Shown here: positions 1 to 5,129 of the stretch, piece after piece
How the letters are laid out: each line of letters opens with the position of its first letter
How positions within the stretch are numbered: position 1 is the stretch's first letter
Origin: DATKSS01 sp049582065
GTDB taxonomy: Bacteria > Chloroflexota > Dormibacteria > Dormibacterales > Dormibacteraceae
Direction: 5' to 3'
DNA: 5,129 bases
Assembly: GCA_049582065.1 (NCBI GenBank)
Contig: JBAUTF010000370.1
Coordinates: 1 to 5,129, forward strand
Translations under genes and position numbers: made by a program
The notes under the pieces: generated by a model
Told to the model about the DNA's origin: nothing
What the model saw: the letters and a program-made list of their open reading frames with translations, nothing else
The model's database searches: none

Positions 1-10
1 CAATCTGAAG

Positions 11-895
11 ATGCTTGAGATTTCGGAGCTGTACCAACGTTTCGGCGACCGGGTTGCGGTAGACAAGCTGTCTCTCGCCGTCAATGGAGGCGAGATCGTC
101 GGTCTGGTCGGCCGCAACGGAGCCGGCAAGACCACCGCCATGCGTGCCGTCATGGGCATCTATCGACCGCTAGGCGGGTCGATCACGTGGTCCGGTCACC
201 CTGTTGGTCTGTCTGACCGGCTGCGCTTCGGCTATATGCCGGAGGAGCGCGGCCTCTACCCCCAGATGCGCGTTCTCGACCAGATCGCCTACTTCGCCCG
301 ACTGCACGGGGTCGAGCTGCCGGCCGCCAGGAAAGAGGCGCAGCGATGGCTAACCCGCCTCGGTCTCGAGGGTCGAGAGCTGGACCGGGTCGTGGCTCTT
401 TCCCACGGCAACCAGCAGAGAGTCCAGCTTGCCGTTGCCCTCGTTTACCACCCCGAGCTCCTGGTGCTGGACGAACCGTTCGCAGGATTGGATCCGTCGG
501 CAGTCGATTCGCTGTCTGAGGTGCTGCGTGCCGAGACGGCACGTGGCACGGCCGTGCTCTTCTCCAGTCACCAGCTCGACCTCGTCGAGCGGCTGTGCGA
601 CCGGGTCGTGATCCTCGAGCTGGGAAAGGTGCGAGCCAGCGGGACGCTCGACGAACTGGGAGCTCGATCGCCTCAGAGGCTACGAGTCAGAGTCGCCACC
701 TCGGCCGATTGGGCTGCAAGCCTGAAAGGAGTCGAGATCATCAGCAAGGATCCACTTGGAGTCCTGCTGGCGGTGACTCCAGGCATGGACACACAGGCCG
801 TACTCCGTCAGGCGATGTCGGCGGGATTGGTCGAGCATTTCGGTTTTGAATCGGGCGGTCTGGTCGAGCTCTACCGCCAGCTGGTGAGCAATTGA
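11..895 (+). CDS. ABC transporter ATP-binding protein, NatA-like
   Basis: This is the ATPase subunit of an ABC exporter; it should sit on the cytoplasmic face and power the permease encoded next. At 294 residues it has the usual length. In order it shows Walker A (GRNGAGKT, residues 34-41), a Q-loop region reading GYMPEERGLYP (74-84), the ABC signature LSHGNQQ (130-136), Walker B LLVLDEP (150-156), the D-loop AGLD (158-161) and the switch histidine H187 in SSHQ. Residues from about 222 to 294 form a C-terminal extension resembling the DUF4162 tail of NatA-type ATPases. The PEERGLY and LSxGNQQ variants are typical of this subfamily, from general knowledge. The ATG at 11 gives the normal NatA N-terminus (MLEI..LYQRFGD). 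Only ten bases precede it, so ribosome binding site and promoter cannot be judged. The frame is open to the window edge, so an upstream start cannot be excluded. The substrate is unknown: sodium, drug and peptide exporters all share this architecture. Confidence 0.95.
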   Translation: MLEISELYQRFGDRVAVDKLSLAVNGGEIVGLVGRNGAGKTTAMRAVMGIYRPLGGSITWSGHPVGLSDRLRFGYMPEERGLYPQMRVLDQIAYFARLHGVELPAARKEAQRWLTRLGLEGRELDRVVALSHGNQQRVQLAVALVYHPELLVLDEPFAGLDPSAVDSLSEVLRAETARGTAVLFSSHQLDLVERLCDRVVILELGKVRASGTLDELGARSPQRLRVRVATSADWAASLKGVEIISKDPLGVLLAVTPGMDTQAVLRQAMSAGLVEHFGFESGGLVELYRQLVSN

Positions 896-2130
896 ATTCT
901 CTCAAGTCGATTCGGCTGATTGCCGGTCGCGAGATCTCTGAGCGCCTCGGCGGACGTGCGACCTGGATCTTGACCGGGATCACGACCGTGGGCGCCGTAG
1001 CGCTGATCGTCGGTCCGACCTTGTTCAGTATGCCCACCAAGGCATACGCCGTCGGCCTCGTCGGTCCCTCGGCGCAAGCGCTCGCCCCGACGCTTCTGGC
1101 CGCCGCCAAGGCCTTAGGCGTGGACATGACGACCATGGACGTGAGCGACGACGCGACCGCCAGGTCCGAGCTGACGCCCAAGCAGACATCGGGCCAAGGC
1201 GGAGGGCTGCTCTCGTCATTGCGTGGAGGGAGCGCAACTCTTGACGTCGCCCTGAGGTTAGACACAGGTTCGGCAACCATCGAGTTCTATCAGACGGTCT
1301 CACCCACCCTGGCTGCGGTGCTGCGTGCAGTCGTCGAGCAGGTTCATCAGCGAGATGTTCTGACCCAAGCCGGCGTGTCCCCATCGGTCGTGGGCACATC
1401 ACAACAGCCTGAGCCGATAAGCACGGTGACTCTTAAGTCCGCGCCCTCCGATATCGCAGGCCGCAGGATCGCGGCGCTGGCCGCCGGGATCCTTCTTTTC
1501 TTTAGCGTAGGCATCTTCTGCAACGCGGTCGCCAGCGGGGTTGCTCAGGAGAAAACCTCACGGACTGCGGAAGTGCTGCTGGCGGCGGTCACTCCGAGCG
1601 AGCTGATGACCGGCAAAGTGATCGGAATCGGTCTTGTGGGATTCGCTCAAATGGCGATCACCATAGGCGCTGCCCTGCTCGCCAACGCTGTTGTCCAGAG
1701 TTCGTTGGTGCCATCGGAAGTATGGGTTCTGCTCCCGGCCATCCTGTTGTGGTTCGTCCTCGGGTACGCGTTGTACGCATTCGGCTACGCAGCAGCCGGA
1801 GCGATGGTTGCGCGACAGGAAGAGGTGCAATCTGTCGGCATGCCCTTCACGGTGTTTCTGGTTGGGGGCTACCTGCTCATGTACGCAACCATCGCCTCAC
1901 CGGACTCTCCTTGGGTCCGGGTCGTTTCCTACGTCCCTCCGCTGATGCCCGCCCTCATGCCGGCAAGACTCGCGCTGGGCCAGGTTGCGATTTGGGAAAT
2001 GCCACTGGCTGTCTTGATCATGCTGGCATCCATCTACGGGATGGCCAGGCTCGCCGGCCGAATCTACGCCACCAGTCTCGTTCGAGGTGGGCCGCGGTTG
2101 AGTTGGATTGCAGTGCTTCGTCTTCGCTAG
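892..2130 (+). CDS. ABC-2 type transporter permease, NatB-like
   Basis: This is the membrane subunit partnering the ATPase just upstream, in the ABC-2 (NatB) family, 412 residues. Hydrophobicity suggests a first membrane helix at about 25-45, a large external domain at about 50-190, then helices at about 193-213, 243-268, 277-303, 315-335 and 369-389, with a proline-rich possible re-entrant stretch near 348-362. The segment EKTSRTAEVLLAAVTPSELM (220-239) matches the conserved cytoplasmic motif that follows the second helix in NatB-type permeases. The start is TTG at 892, whose last two bases are part of the TGA stop of the ATPase (TTGA, 892-895). That indicates translational coupling in one operon. 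A weak GGTGAG lies at 883-888. The next in-frame ATG would fall at residue 47, inside or after the first helix, so the TTG is preferred. The gene ends at TAG 2128-2130. It looks intact. The exported substrate cannot be inferred. Confidence 0.93.
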   Translation: MNSLKSIRLIAGREISERLGGRATWILTGITTVGAVALIVGPTLFSMPTKAYAVGLVGPSAQALAPTLLAAAKALGVDMTTMDVSDDATARSELTPKQTSGQGGGLLSSLRGGSATLDVALRLDTGSATIEFYQTVSPTLAAVLRAVVEQVHQRDVLTQAGVSPSVVGTSQQPEPISTVTLKSAPSDIAGRRIAALAAGILLFFSVGIFCNAVASGVAQEKTSRTAEVLLAAVTPSELMTGKVIGIGLVGFAQMAITIGAALLANAVVQSSLVPSEVWVLLPAILLWFVLGYALYAFGYAAAGAMVARQEEVQSVGMPFTVFLVGGYLLMYATIASPDSPWVRVVSYVPPLMPALMPARLALGQVAIWEMPLAVLIMLASIYGMARLAGRIYATSLVRGGPRLSWIAVLRLR

Positions 2131-2135
2131 ACGAA
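2117..2135 (+). other. Inverted repeat over the permease stop codon
   Basis: TTCGTC (2117-2122) and GACGAA (2130-2135) are perfectly complementary across a 7-base loop and span the TAG stop of the permease gene. No T-tract follows, so this is not a convincing intrinsic terminator. It may be chance, or a weak RNA-end structure. Confidence 0.25.
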
Positions 2136-2150
2136 CTAGCTCCAGGCCAA

Positions 2151-2258
2151 TTGCAACTGTCCATTCCAATTGACAGCTTCGCCGGCAGACTCTGTGAGGC
2201 ATTGGGAGACGCGCTGAGACAACTGCGTCATATCCCGAGTACGGGAGAGACGGCATGA
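2151..2258 (+). CDS. Possible small open frame ending in an ATGA overlap
   Basis: This frame gives a peptide of about 35 residues from TTG 2151, or about 51 residues from TTG 2103 inside the permease gene. Its end reads FAGRLCEALGDALRQLRHIP and then STGETA before TGA 2256-2258. The composition, with a plausible amphipathic helix, is protein-like. The stop shares the tetranucleotide ATGA (2255-2258) with the ATG of the next tiny frame, the usual pattern of coupled genes. Against it, the start has only a weak AGG upstream and the frame is open far back into the permease gene as an overlapping frame. I do not recognise the product. It could be the tail of a displaced gene or simply chance. Confidence 0.2.
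   Translation: MQLSIPIDSFAGRLCEALGDALRQLRHIPSTGETA
2170..2175 (+). promoter_or_regulatory. Possible -35 box (TTGACA) left of the tRNA remnant
   Basis: A perfect consensus TTGACA occurs in the gene-free stretch after the permease. About 17 bases downstream the sequence is TGTGAG (2193-2198), only a half match to a -10 box, so the promoter is doubtful. If real, it would transcribe the tiny frame starting at 2255. It is also flanked by two copies of CCAATTG (2147-2153 and 2166-2172). Confidence 0.2.
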
Positions 2259-2264
2259 CATGCC
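2233..2264 (+). repeat. Two short inverted repeats left of the tRNA remnant
   Basis: TCCCG-AGTA-CGGGA spans 2233-2246 (5-bp arms, 4-base loop). GGCATG-A-CATGCC spans 2252-2264 and is a perfect 13-base odd palindrome. They lie 32-63 bases left of the tRNA-derived core at 2296. Such sites can bind recombinase accessory proteins or repressors, but that role is an inference. Short inverted repeats also arise by chance in GC-rich DNA. Confidence 0.35.
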
Positions 2265-2302
2265 CTCAGATGCCCGGTGACGATCCGTCCGGAGTCTCTT
2301 AA
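2255..2302 (+). CDS. Tiny frame possibly truncated at the tRNA-derived junction
   Basis: ATG 2255 is preceded at a good distance by GGGAGA (2243-2248), the best Shine-Dalgarno match in the region. The frame encodes only MTCPQMPGDDPSGVS and stops at TAA 2300-2302, which is part of the tRNA anticodon-loop sequence. One reading is that this was the 5' end of a gene in a circular element form, cut off when the element integrated at the tRNA core. Equally, it could be a non-functional start. The product is not recognised. Confidence 0.2.
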   Translation: MTCPQMPGDDPSGVS

Positions 2303-2340
2303 TCCCAAGGTTCACGGTTCGATTCCCTGCGCGAGCACCA
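2296..2340 (+). pseudogene. 3' part of a tRNA-Lys(CTT) gene, candidate attachment site
   Basis: The segment aligns to canonical tRNA positions from the anticodon loop to the 3' end. The 7-base loop CTCTTAA (2296-2302) has T33 and anticodon CTT. The 3' anticodon-stem strand is TCCCA (2303-2307), and the 5-base variable loop is AGGTT (2308-2312). The T-arm is CACGG-TTCGATT-CCCTG (2313-2329), with four of five pairs formed. The acceptor 3' strand is CGCGAGC (2330-2336), followed by discriminator A and an encoded CCA (2338-2340). The 5' half is missing. The bases before the loop (GGAGT) pair only twice with TCCCA, no D-arm is visible, and no GCTCGCG acceptor strand occurs at the expected distance. 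Similarity therefore starts at the anticodon loop, a known crossover region for tyrosine-recombinase elements that target tRNA genes. By the usual geometry, the intact tRNA and the element would lie to the left, and the older chromosome to the right. It is probably not a functional tRNA. Confidence 0.78.
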
Positions 2341-2418
2341 GCATGCTGCGTCTGTCCCCATGTCGCCGCGGATTACGACTTCGGCGCCAAGCTGGTGAAA
2401 AAAGTCCCAGACCACTGC

Positions 2419-2518
2419 GTTGGAGCTTGGTTCTCCAACCACGGGATCTCCGATCCCTAGGTAGGAACCGAACCATGTGTGGTGGCCTCCGACCACTGTG
2501 TCAAACCTGACCAAGGTT
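2419..2518 (+). repeat. Cluster of three small perfect hairpins
   Basis: Three perfect stem-loops lie within 100 bases. The first is GTTGGAG-7-CTCCAAC (2419-2439). The second is GGGATC-TCC-GATCCC (2443-2457). The third is AACCT-5-AGGTT (2504-2518). The first two are only three bases apart. An 11-base near-repeat, GACCACTG(C/T)GT, begins at 2410 and again at 2491. The area could be a structured RNA or recombination-related DNA. It overlaps the doubtful minus-strand frame, and each stem alone is within chance expectation. Confidence 0.3.
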
Positions 2519-2848
2519 CCCACGGCTCGACGGGATGCATCGATGGGGCGCCGCTCAACGATCCCAAAGTCGACCATGGCGCCACAAGGTTTGGGATCAC
2601 CTTCCAGGCCGGCAGCACGAGATGTATCGGCTGGGGAATATGCCTCCCTGACTCTGCCCGAGCACCTGACCTTCGGCGGTCGAGCTTGGTCAGCGGCTGG
2701 CCCTACCCAGCGCCGCTTTTCCTTTGGCGCAGCCGTTCCAAACCCGAGTCGCGGAGCGGCGCACAAGGCCTCCCGCCGCTCTTACAGCTTGGATCGAAAG
2801 CAGGTGTTCCGTCACCTCGAACTCTCGAGCCGACGCCGCACGTAGTGC

Positions 2849-2885
2849 GTCCTGCTTGGCTTCCGCACGCAGTTTGTCCTGCTTG
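2849..2885 (+). repeat. 10-base direct repeat, 27-base period
   Basis: GTCCTGCTTG occurs at 2849-2858 and again at 2876-2885. The 27-base spacing is nine codons. In the minus-strand frame it encodes the repeated KQDxLRAxA unit, which hints that the repeat is at the protein level in a helical segment. Just left of it is a small hairpin, CGCAC-GTA-GTGCG (2837-2849). Confidence 0.4.
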
Positions 2886-3013
2886 CCGGCGACGAGCTTC
2901 TCGGCGGTATATAGGTCTAGCGTGTCCACGGTCAACCTCACTTCAGGTAGGTGGCTGGTCGCACCGTATTGGGCCGAGAGGGCCGCCGACATCCGGGAAG
3001 GTACGTGGGATCG

Positions 3014-3029
3014 GTACTCAGTCGAGTAC
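3014..3029 (+). promoter_or_regulatory. Perfect inverted repeat, possible operator
   Basis: GTACTC-AGTC-GAGTAC has 6-bp arms and a 4-base spacer, ending 52 bases before the GTG start of the regulator gene. The position and dyad symmetry fit an operator for a dimeric DNA-binding protein, possibly autoregulation by the LuxR-type regulator. The binding factor is unknown and the role is inferred. Confidence 0.35.
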
Positions 3030-3066
3030 GGACGATGGACAGACCGGTCCAGATCGGCTGGCTACG

Positions 3067-3080
3067 GTCCACCATTGGAC
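3067..3080 (+). promoter_or_regulatory. Inverted repeat next to the regulator start codon
   Basis: GTCCA-CCAT-TGGAC has 5-bp arms and a 4-base spacer, ending one base before GTG 3082. Its GGA (3077-3079) is also the only candidate Shine-Dalgarno bases for that start. In mRNA the hairpin could mask the initiation region; in DNA it could be a second operator half. Both roles are inferences. Confidence 0.3.
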
Positions 3081-3081
3081 G

Positions 3082-5129
3082 GTGCTCAGCACTCCTCTAA
3101 CCTCATTCGTCGGGCGCGTTTCTGAGATGGAGCTCGTGAGCCAATTGCTGGAACAGACCCGCCTACTCACGATCATGGGCACCGCCGGAAGCGGCAAGAC
3201 CCGCCTCGCCTACCGAACGGCCCAGCGACTGAGTTCGAGATATCCAGGCGGCATATTCATCTGCGAACTGGCATCCGTGGTCGACGGCAACCGCCTGGCG
3301 GCTGCTCTCGCGGCCGCCTTCGACATCGGTACTGACCCAGGCGATCGCCTCGTCGAGGTCGTCGCACAGCAGGTCGGCGAGCGGGACGCGCTACTTGTGC
3401 TCGACAACTGCGAGCATCTGCGCCCGGCCGTTGCTGATCTAATCGCCCGGCTCCTGATAGGCACCCGTGCTTTGTCGATTCTCGCCACCAGCCGCGAGCG
3501 CTTGCGGGTGGCCGGCGAGACCGCCTGGCCAATCCCGCCGATGTCTCTTCCGGAGGAGTCCGGCGGGCTTGAGGCCTCGGACGCAGCGCAGCTGCTTCTC
3601 GAACGTATTCGCGCCACGGATCCCGGTTATGCCCTCTCCGCCGACGCAAGCCTTGCGGTGGCGCAGATCTGCAGACGGCTCGAGGGCCTGCCATTGGCGA
3701 TCGAGCTTGCCGCCAGCCGGCTGGTGCTCGTGCCGGCTGCCCAGGTGATGCACATGCTCGATGACGCCCTGGCGCTGCTCTCCGGTGGCGAAGGTTTGCC
3801 CCGGCACCGAACTCTCGGCGCGGCCCTCGATTGGAGCTACGACCTGCTTGCCGAGGAGGACCGCTCAACCCTCCGCCGGCTGTCTGTGTTCGCCAGCCCA
3901 TTCAGTCTGTCCACTGCAGCCGCCGTGCTCGAGATGGACGAAACTGCAACGCTGGACCGGCTGGCGGCGCTGCGGGATCGCTCGCTGTTGGCCGCCGACA
4001 CCGGGAGCGCAATGGCTAGCTTCCGTCTCTTGGAGCCCGTCCGCCAGTATGCCGACGACCGCCTCCGACGGGGCGGTGACGAAGGCATCGCCGGCCGGCT
4101 TCATGCGCGGTGGGTCCTGGCATCTGTCGAAGACCTCGGCGCCAGGGTCCTCGGCCACGGCCAGCTCGCGGCGGTTAGAGCCTTCAGGGAGCTGTTGCCG
4201 GACTTTCGCCGTGCCTTTGGTTGGTCACTCGAGGGAGAGCCAGCCTGGGCTGCACGCATGGCAGCGGCTACCGGACTCGCCTGGCGCTTGGCGGGTCAGC
4301 TGACCGAGGGCGACGCCATCCTGCGGGCCGCGCTCGAGACTGGTCCGACAGATGCCGAGCTGGCCCGAATTTACACCGGGCTTGCGGACCTGGCCGGCCA
4401 CCGCGGCGACCCGAGGCTCCCGGAGTACGCCGAACGCGCGGTGGACAGGGCCCAGGCGGCGGCAGCCGGTGCCGAGCTGGGTTATGCGCTCTTCATGCTG
4501 GGCTGGGCCCAGGTGGAAAACGGCAATCCCGACCTCGCCAGCGCAGCTTTCGACGAGGCGTCCGACGTCGCCGGCGAAATCGGCGACCGCCTGCTCCGGG
4601 TCTGGGTCGATGCGGTGCGGATGGTGGGCGTAGCTGTCGCGGGCAGGCTGGCTGAGGCTCGCGGGCCCCTCGAGACGCTAATTCCTGTCTTCCTCGAACT
4701 CGGTGACGTTCAGGGCGCGAGCGACGGGTTCGGCAATCTCGCGTACTTGTGCTTGCTGCAGGGCGACAATGTGGGAACCCGCCGCGCTCTACGCGCGAAC
4801 TTGCGCCTGCTCTCCCAGCACCGGAACTGGGCAACACACGCTCAGGTCTTGATGACAGTCGCGATGCTCGCGGCGCGCGCCGGCCGGGCCCGCGAAGCCG
4901 CCCGACTGACTGGTGCTTATTGGCGGCTCTGCGAGCTTTTTGATCGGAAGCGGTTCCAAAACGGGCCCGAGTTGGAAGTGGCACGAGCCCGCCTCACGTC
5001 CAAGGAGTACGAGGCGGCGGTCGCAGAGGGGGCGGCACTGCAAATCACCGAGATGTTCGAGCTGGCCCGACAGGAAGCTGAGATGTCGGACCCGATCGAC
5101 TACGGGCAGCTCACCGGTCGGGAATTGGA
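3082..5129 (+). CDS. LuxR-family (LAL/STAND) ATPase regulator, 3' end beyond window
   Basis: This is a large cytoplasmic, probably ATP-dependent, transcriptional regulator; 682 codons are visible with no stop. Residues 5-12 (PLTSFVGR) are the classic opening of this family. Walker A is GTAGSGKT (33-40) and Walker B is LLVLDN (104-109), followed by CEHL. ATSRERL (135-141) and GLPLA (202-206) are the NB-ARC hallmarks of STAND ATPases. A winged-helix-like stretch follows (RTLGAALDWSYDLL, 243-256; FRLLEPVRQYA, 314-324). Residues of about 390-665 are helical and TPR-like, ending in the family-typical EYEAAVAEGAAL. The last residues, LTGRELE, match the first turn of a LuxR-type HTH, so the window ends just as the DNA-binding domain begins. 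GTG 3082 is chosen because the SFVGR motif lies upstream of the first ATG (3127); its ribosome binding site is weak. No adenylate-cyclase domain precedes the ATPase. The signal and target genes are unknown. Confidence 0.9.
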   Translation, partial: MLSTPLTSFVGRVSEMELVSQLLEQTRLLTIMGTAGSGKTRLAYRTAQRLSSRYPGGIFICELASVVDGNRLAAALAAAFDIGTDPGDRLVEVVAQQVGERDALLVLDNCEHLRPAVADLIARLLIGTRALSILATSRERLRVAGETAWPIPPMSLPEESGGLEASDAAQLLLERIRATDPGYALSADASLAVAQICRRLEGLPLAIELAASRLVLVPAAQVMHMLDDALALLSGGEGLPRHRTLGAALDWSYDLLAEEDRSTLRRLSVFASPFSLSTAAAVLEMDETATLDRLAALRDRSLLAADTGSAMASFRLLEPVRQYADDRLRRGGDEGIAGRLHARWVLASVEDLGARVLGHGQLAAVRAFRELLPDFRRAFGWSLEGEPAWAARMAAATGLAWRLAGQLTEGDAILRAALETGPTDAELARIYTGLADLAGHRGDPRLPEYAERAVDRAQAAAAGAELGYALFMLGWAQVENGNPDLASAAFDEASDVAGEIGDRLLRVWVDAVRMVGVAVAGRLAEARGPLETLIPVFLELGDVQGASDGFGNLAYLCLLQGDNVGTRRALRANLRLLSQHRNWATHAQVLMTVAMLAARAGRAREAARLTGAYWRLCELFDRKRFQNGPELEVARARLTSKEYEAAVAEGAALQITEMFELARQEAEMSDPIDYGQLTGREL

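Larger units (their letters stand above)
2299..2941 (-). pseudogene. Possible decayed or frameshifted minus-strand gene, unrecognised
   Basis: Two overlapping minus-strand frames together span this stretch. The upstream one runs from GTG 2941 (or ATG 2992) to a stop at 2690. It is helical and charged, with the repeat KQDKLRAEA / KQDALRAAS. The downstream one is open from 2766 to a stop at 2299. From about 2578 it reads like a folded domain (GTLVRFDTVVGGHHTWFGSY, then LGIGDPVVGEPSSNAVVWDF and FHQLGAEVVIRG). A single frameshift between 2766 and 2690 would join them. The last dozen codons run antisense through the tRNA remnant, so the natural C-terminus has been lost or the frame is partly spurious. 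There is no clear ribosome binding site. The plus-strand frame opposite the first part is rich in Ser, Ala and Arg, as shadows of real genes often are. It may be a gene remnant on the chromosomal side of the junction, or not coding at all. Confidence 0.25.
2942..3081. other. Upstream region of the LAL regulator gene
   Basis: This stretch contains no gene I can support. The regulator's own frame is open through it, but the translation (rich in Gly, Thr and Ser, with no family similarity I recognise) does not resemble a regulator N-terminus. It holds two perfect inverted repeats listed separately and the 8-base palindrome GACCGGTC (3042-3049). I see no convincing -35/-10 pair for the plus strand. 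The promoter of the regulator is expected here. Confidence 0.4.

Noticed and set aside
183..542. Minus-strand frame inside the ATPase gene, and others in 741-1402
   Set aside because: They overlap ABC genes whose motifs are unambiguous and have no ribosome binding site or family features.
2117..2135. Intrinsic terminator for the exporter operon
   Set aside because: The 6-bp stem is not GC-rich at its base and is not followed by a T-run.
2147..2172. Two CCAATTG copies as a direct-repeat attachment site
   Set aside because: Seven bases is too short to be meaningful, and a similar GCCAATTGC also appears at 3140 inside a gene.
2296..2340. Reading the remnant as tRNA-Leu with anticodon TAA
   Set aside because: Leu tRNAs have a long variable arm. 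Here the variable loop is five bases, and T33 placement gives CTT (Lys).
2339..2348. Palindrome CAGCATGCTG overlapping the CCA end of the tRNA remnant
   Set aside because: A ten-base palindrome is expected by chance at this scale. I see no partner site or function.
2277..2510. Plus-strand frame containing SLNPKVHGSIPCAST
   Set aside because: This peptide is a translation of the tRNA 3' end, a well-known false gene pattern, and the rest has no protein-like character.
2724..3125. Plus-strand frame of 133 codons ending in LIRRARF
   Set aside because: Ser/Ala/Arg-rich shadow-like composition. It overlaps the start of the regulator in another frame and has no recognisable motif.
3127..3129. ATG as the start of the LAL regulator
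   Set aside because: The conserved PLTSFVGR motif lies upstream in the same frame, so starting here would delete a family hallmark. GTG 3082 fits better.
3257..3901. Long minus-strand Arg/Pro/Gly-rich frame, with similar frames in 3210-3617, 3439-3807 and 4493-4984
   Set aside because: These lie opposite the well-supported regulator gene and show the composition of antisense shadows in GC-rich DNA.
1..5129. CRISPR array, insertion sequence, or toxin-antitoxin pair
   Set aside because: No regularly spaced repeats, transposase motifs or terminal inverted repeats, and no recognisable toxin or antitoxin sequence were seen.

Overview
The window is GC-rich bacterial DNA with dense plus-strand coding. 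A long STAND-type LuxR (LAL) regulator, GTG and TTG starts and high-GC codon use suggest an actinobacterium or a similar high-GC Gram-positive. That assignment is an inference. There is no rRNA gene, species-diagnostic gene or recognisable transposase in the window.

The left part (11-2130) is a two-gene ABC exporter of the NatA/NatB type. A cytoplasmic ATPase is followed, with a 4-base TTGA stop/start overlap, by its polytopic ABC-2 permease. Both look intact, and any promoter lies left of the window. The substrate cannot be read from the sequence.

The middle part (2131-3081, about 950 bases) has no convincing intact gene. At 2296-2340 it holds the 3' part of a tRNA that looks like tRNA-Lys(CTT). 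It runs from the anticodon loop through the variable loop, T-arm and 3' acceptor strand to CCA, with no matching 5' half. This is the pattern left at the far end of an element that integrated into a tRNA gene, so 2296-2340 is a candidate attachment site and the ABC genes to its left may be element cargo. Left of the junction are short inverted repeats and two tiny coupled reading frames, one of which stops inside the remnant. Right of it lie a cluster of small hairpins and a possible decayed minus-strand gene read in two frames.

The right part (3082-5129) is the beginning of a large plus-strand regulator: an NB-ARC/AAA-like ATPase, then a winged-helix-like region and TPR-like helices. The frame is open to the window edge and stops within the first residues of what looks like a LuxR-type HTH domain. 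Two short perfect inverted repeats lie just upstream of its start and could be operator sites.

The exporter and the regulator are separated by the tRNA remnant and are not one operon. A functional link between them is not shown. I found no clear new biological system; the tRNA-derived junction is the observation most worth following up.
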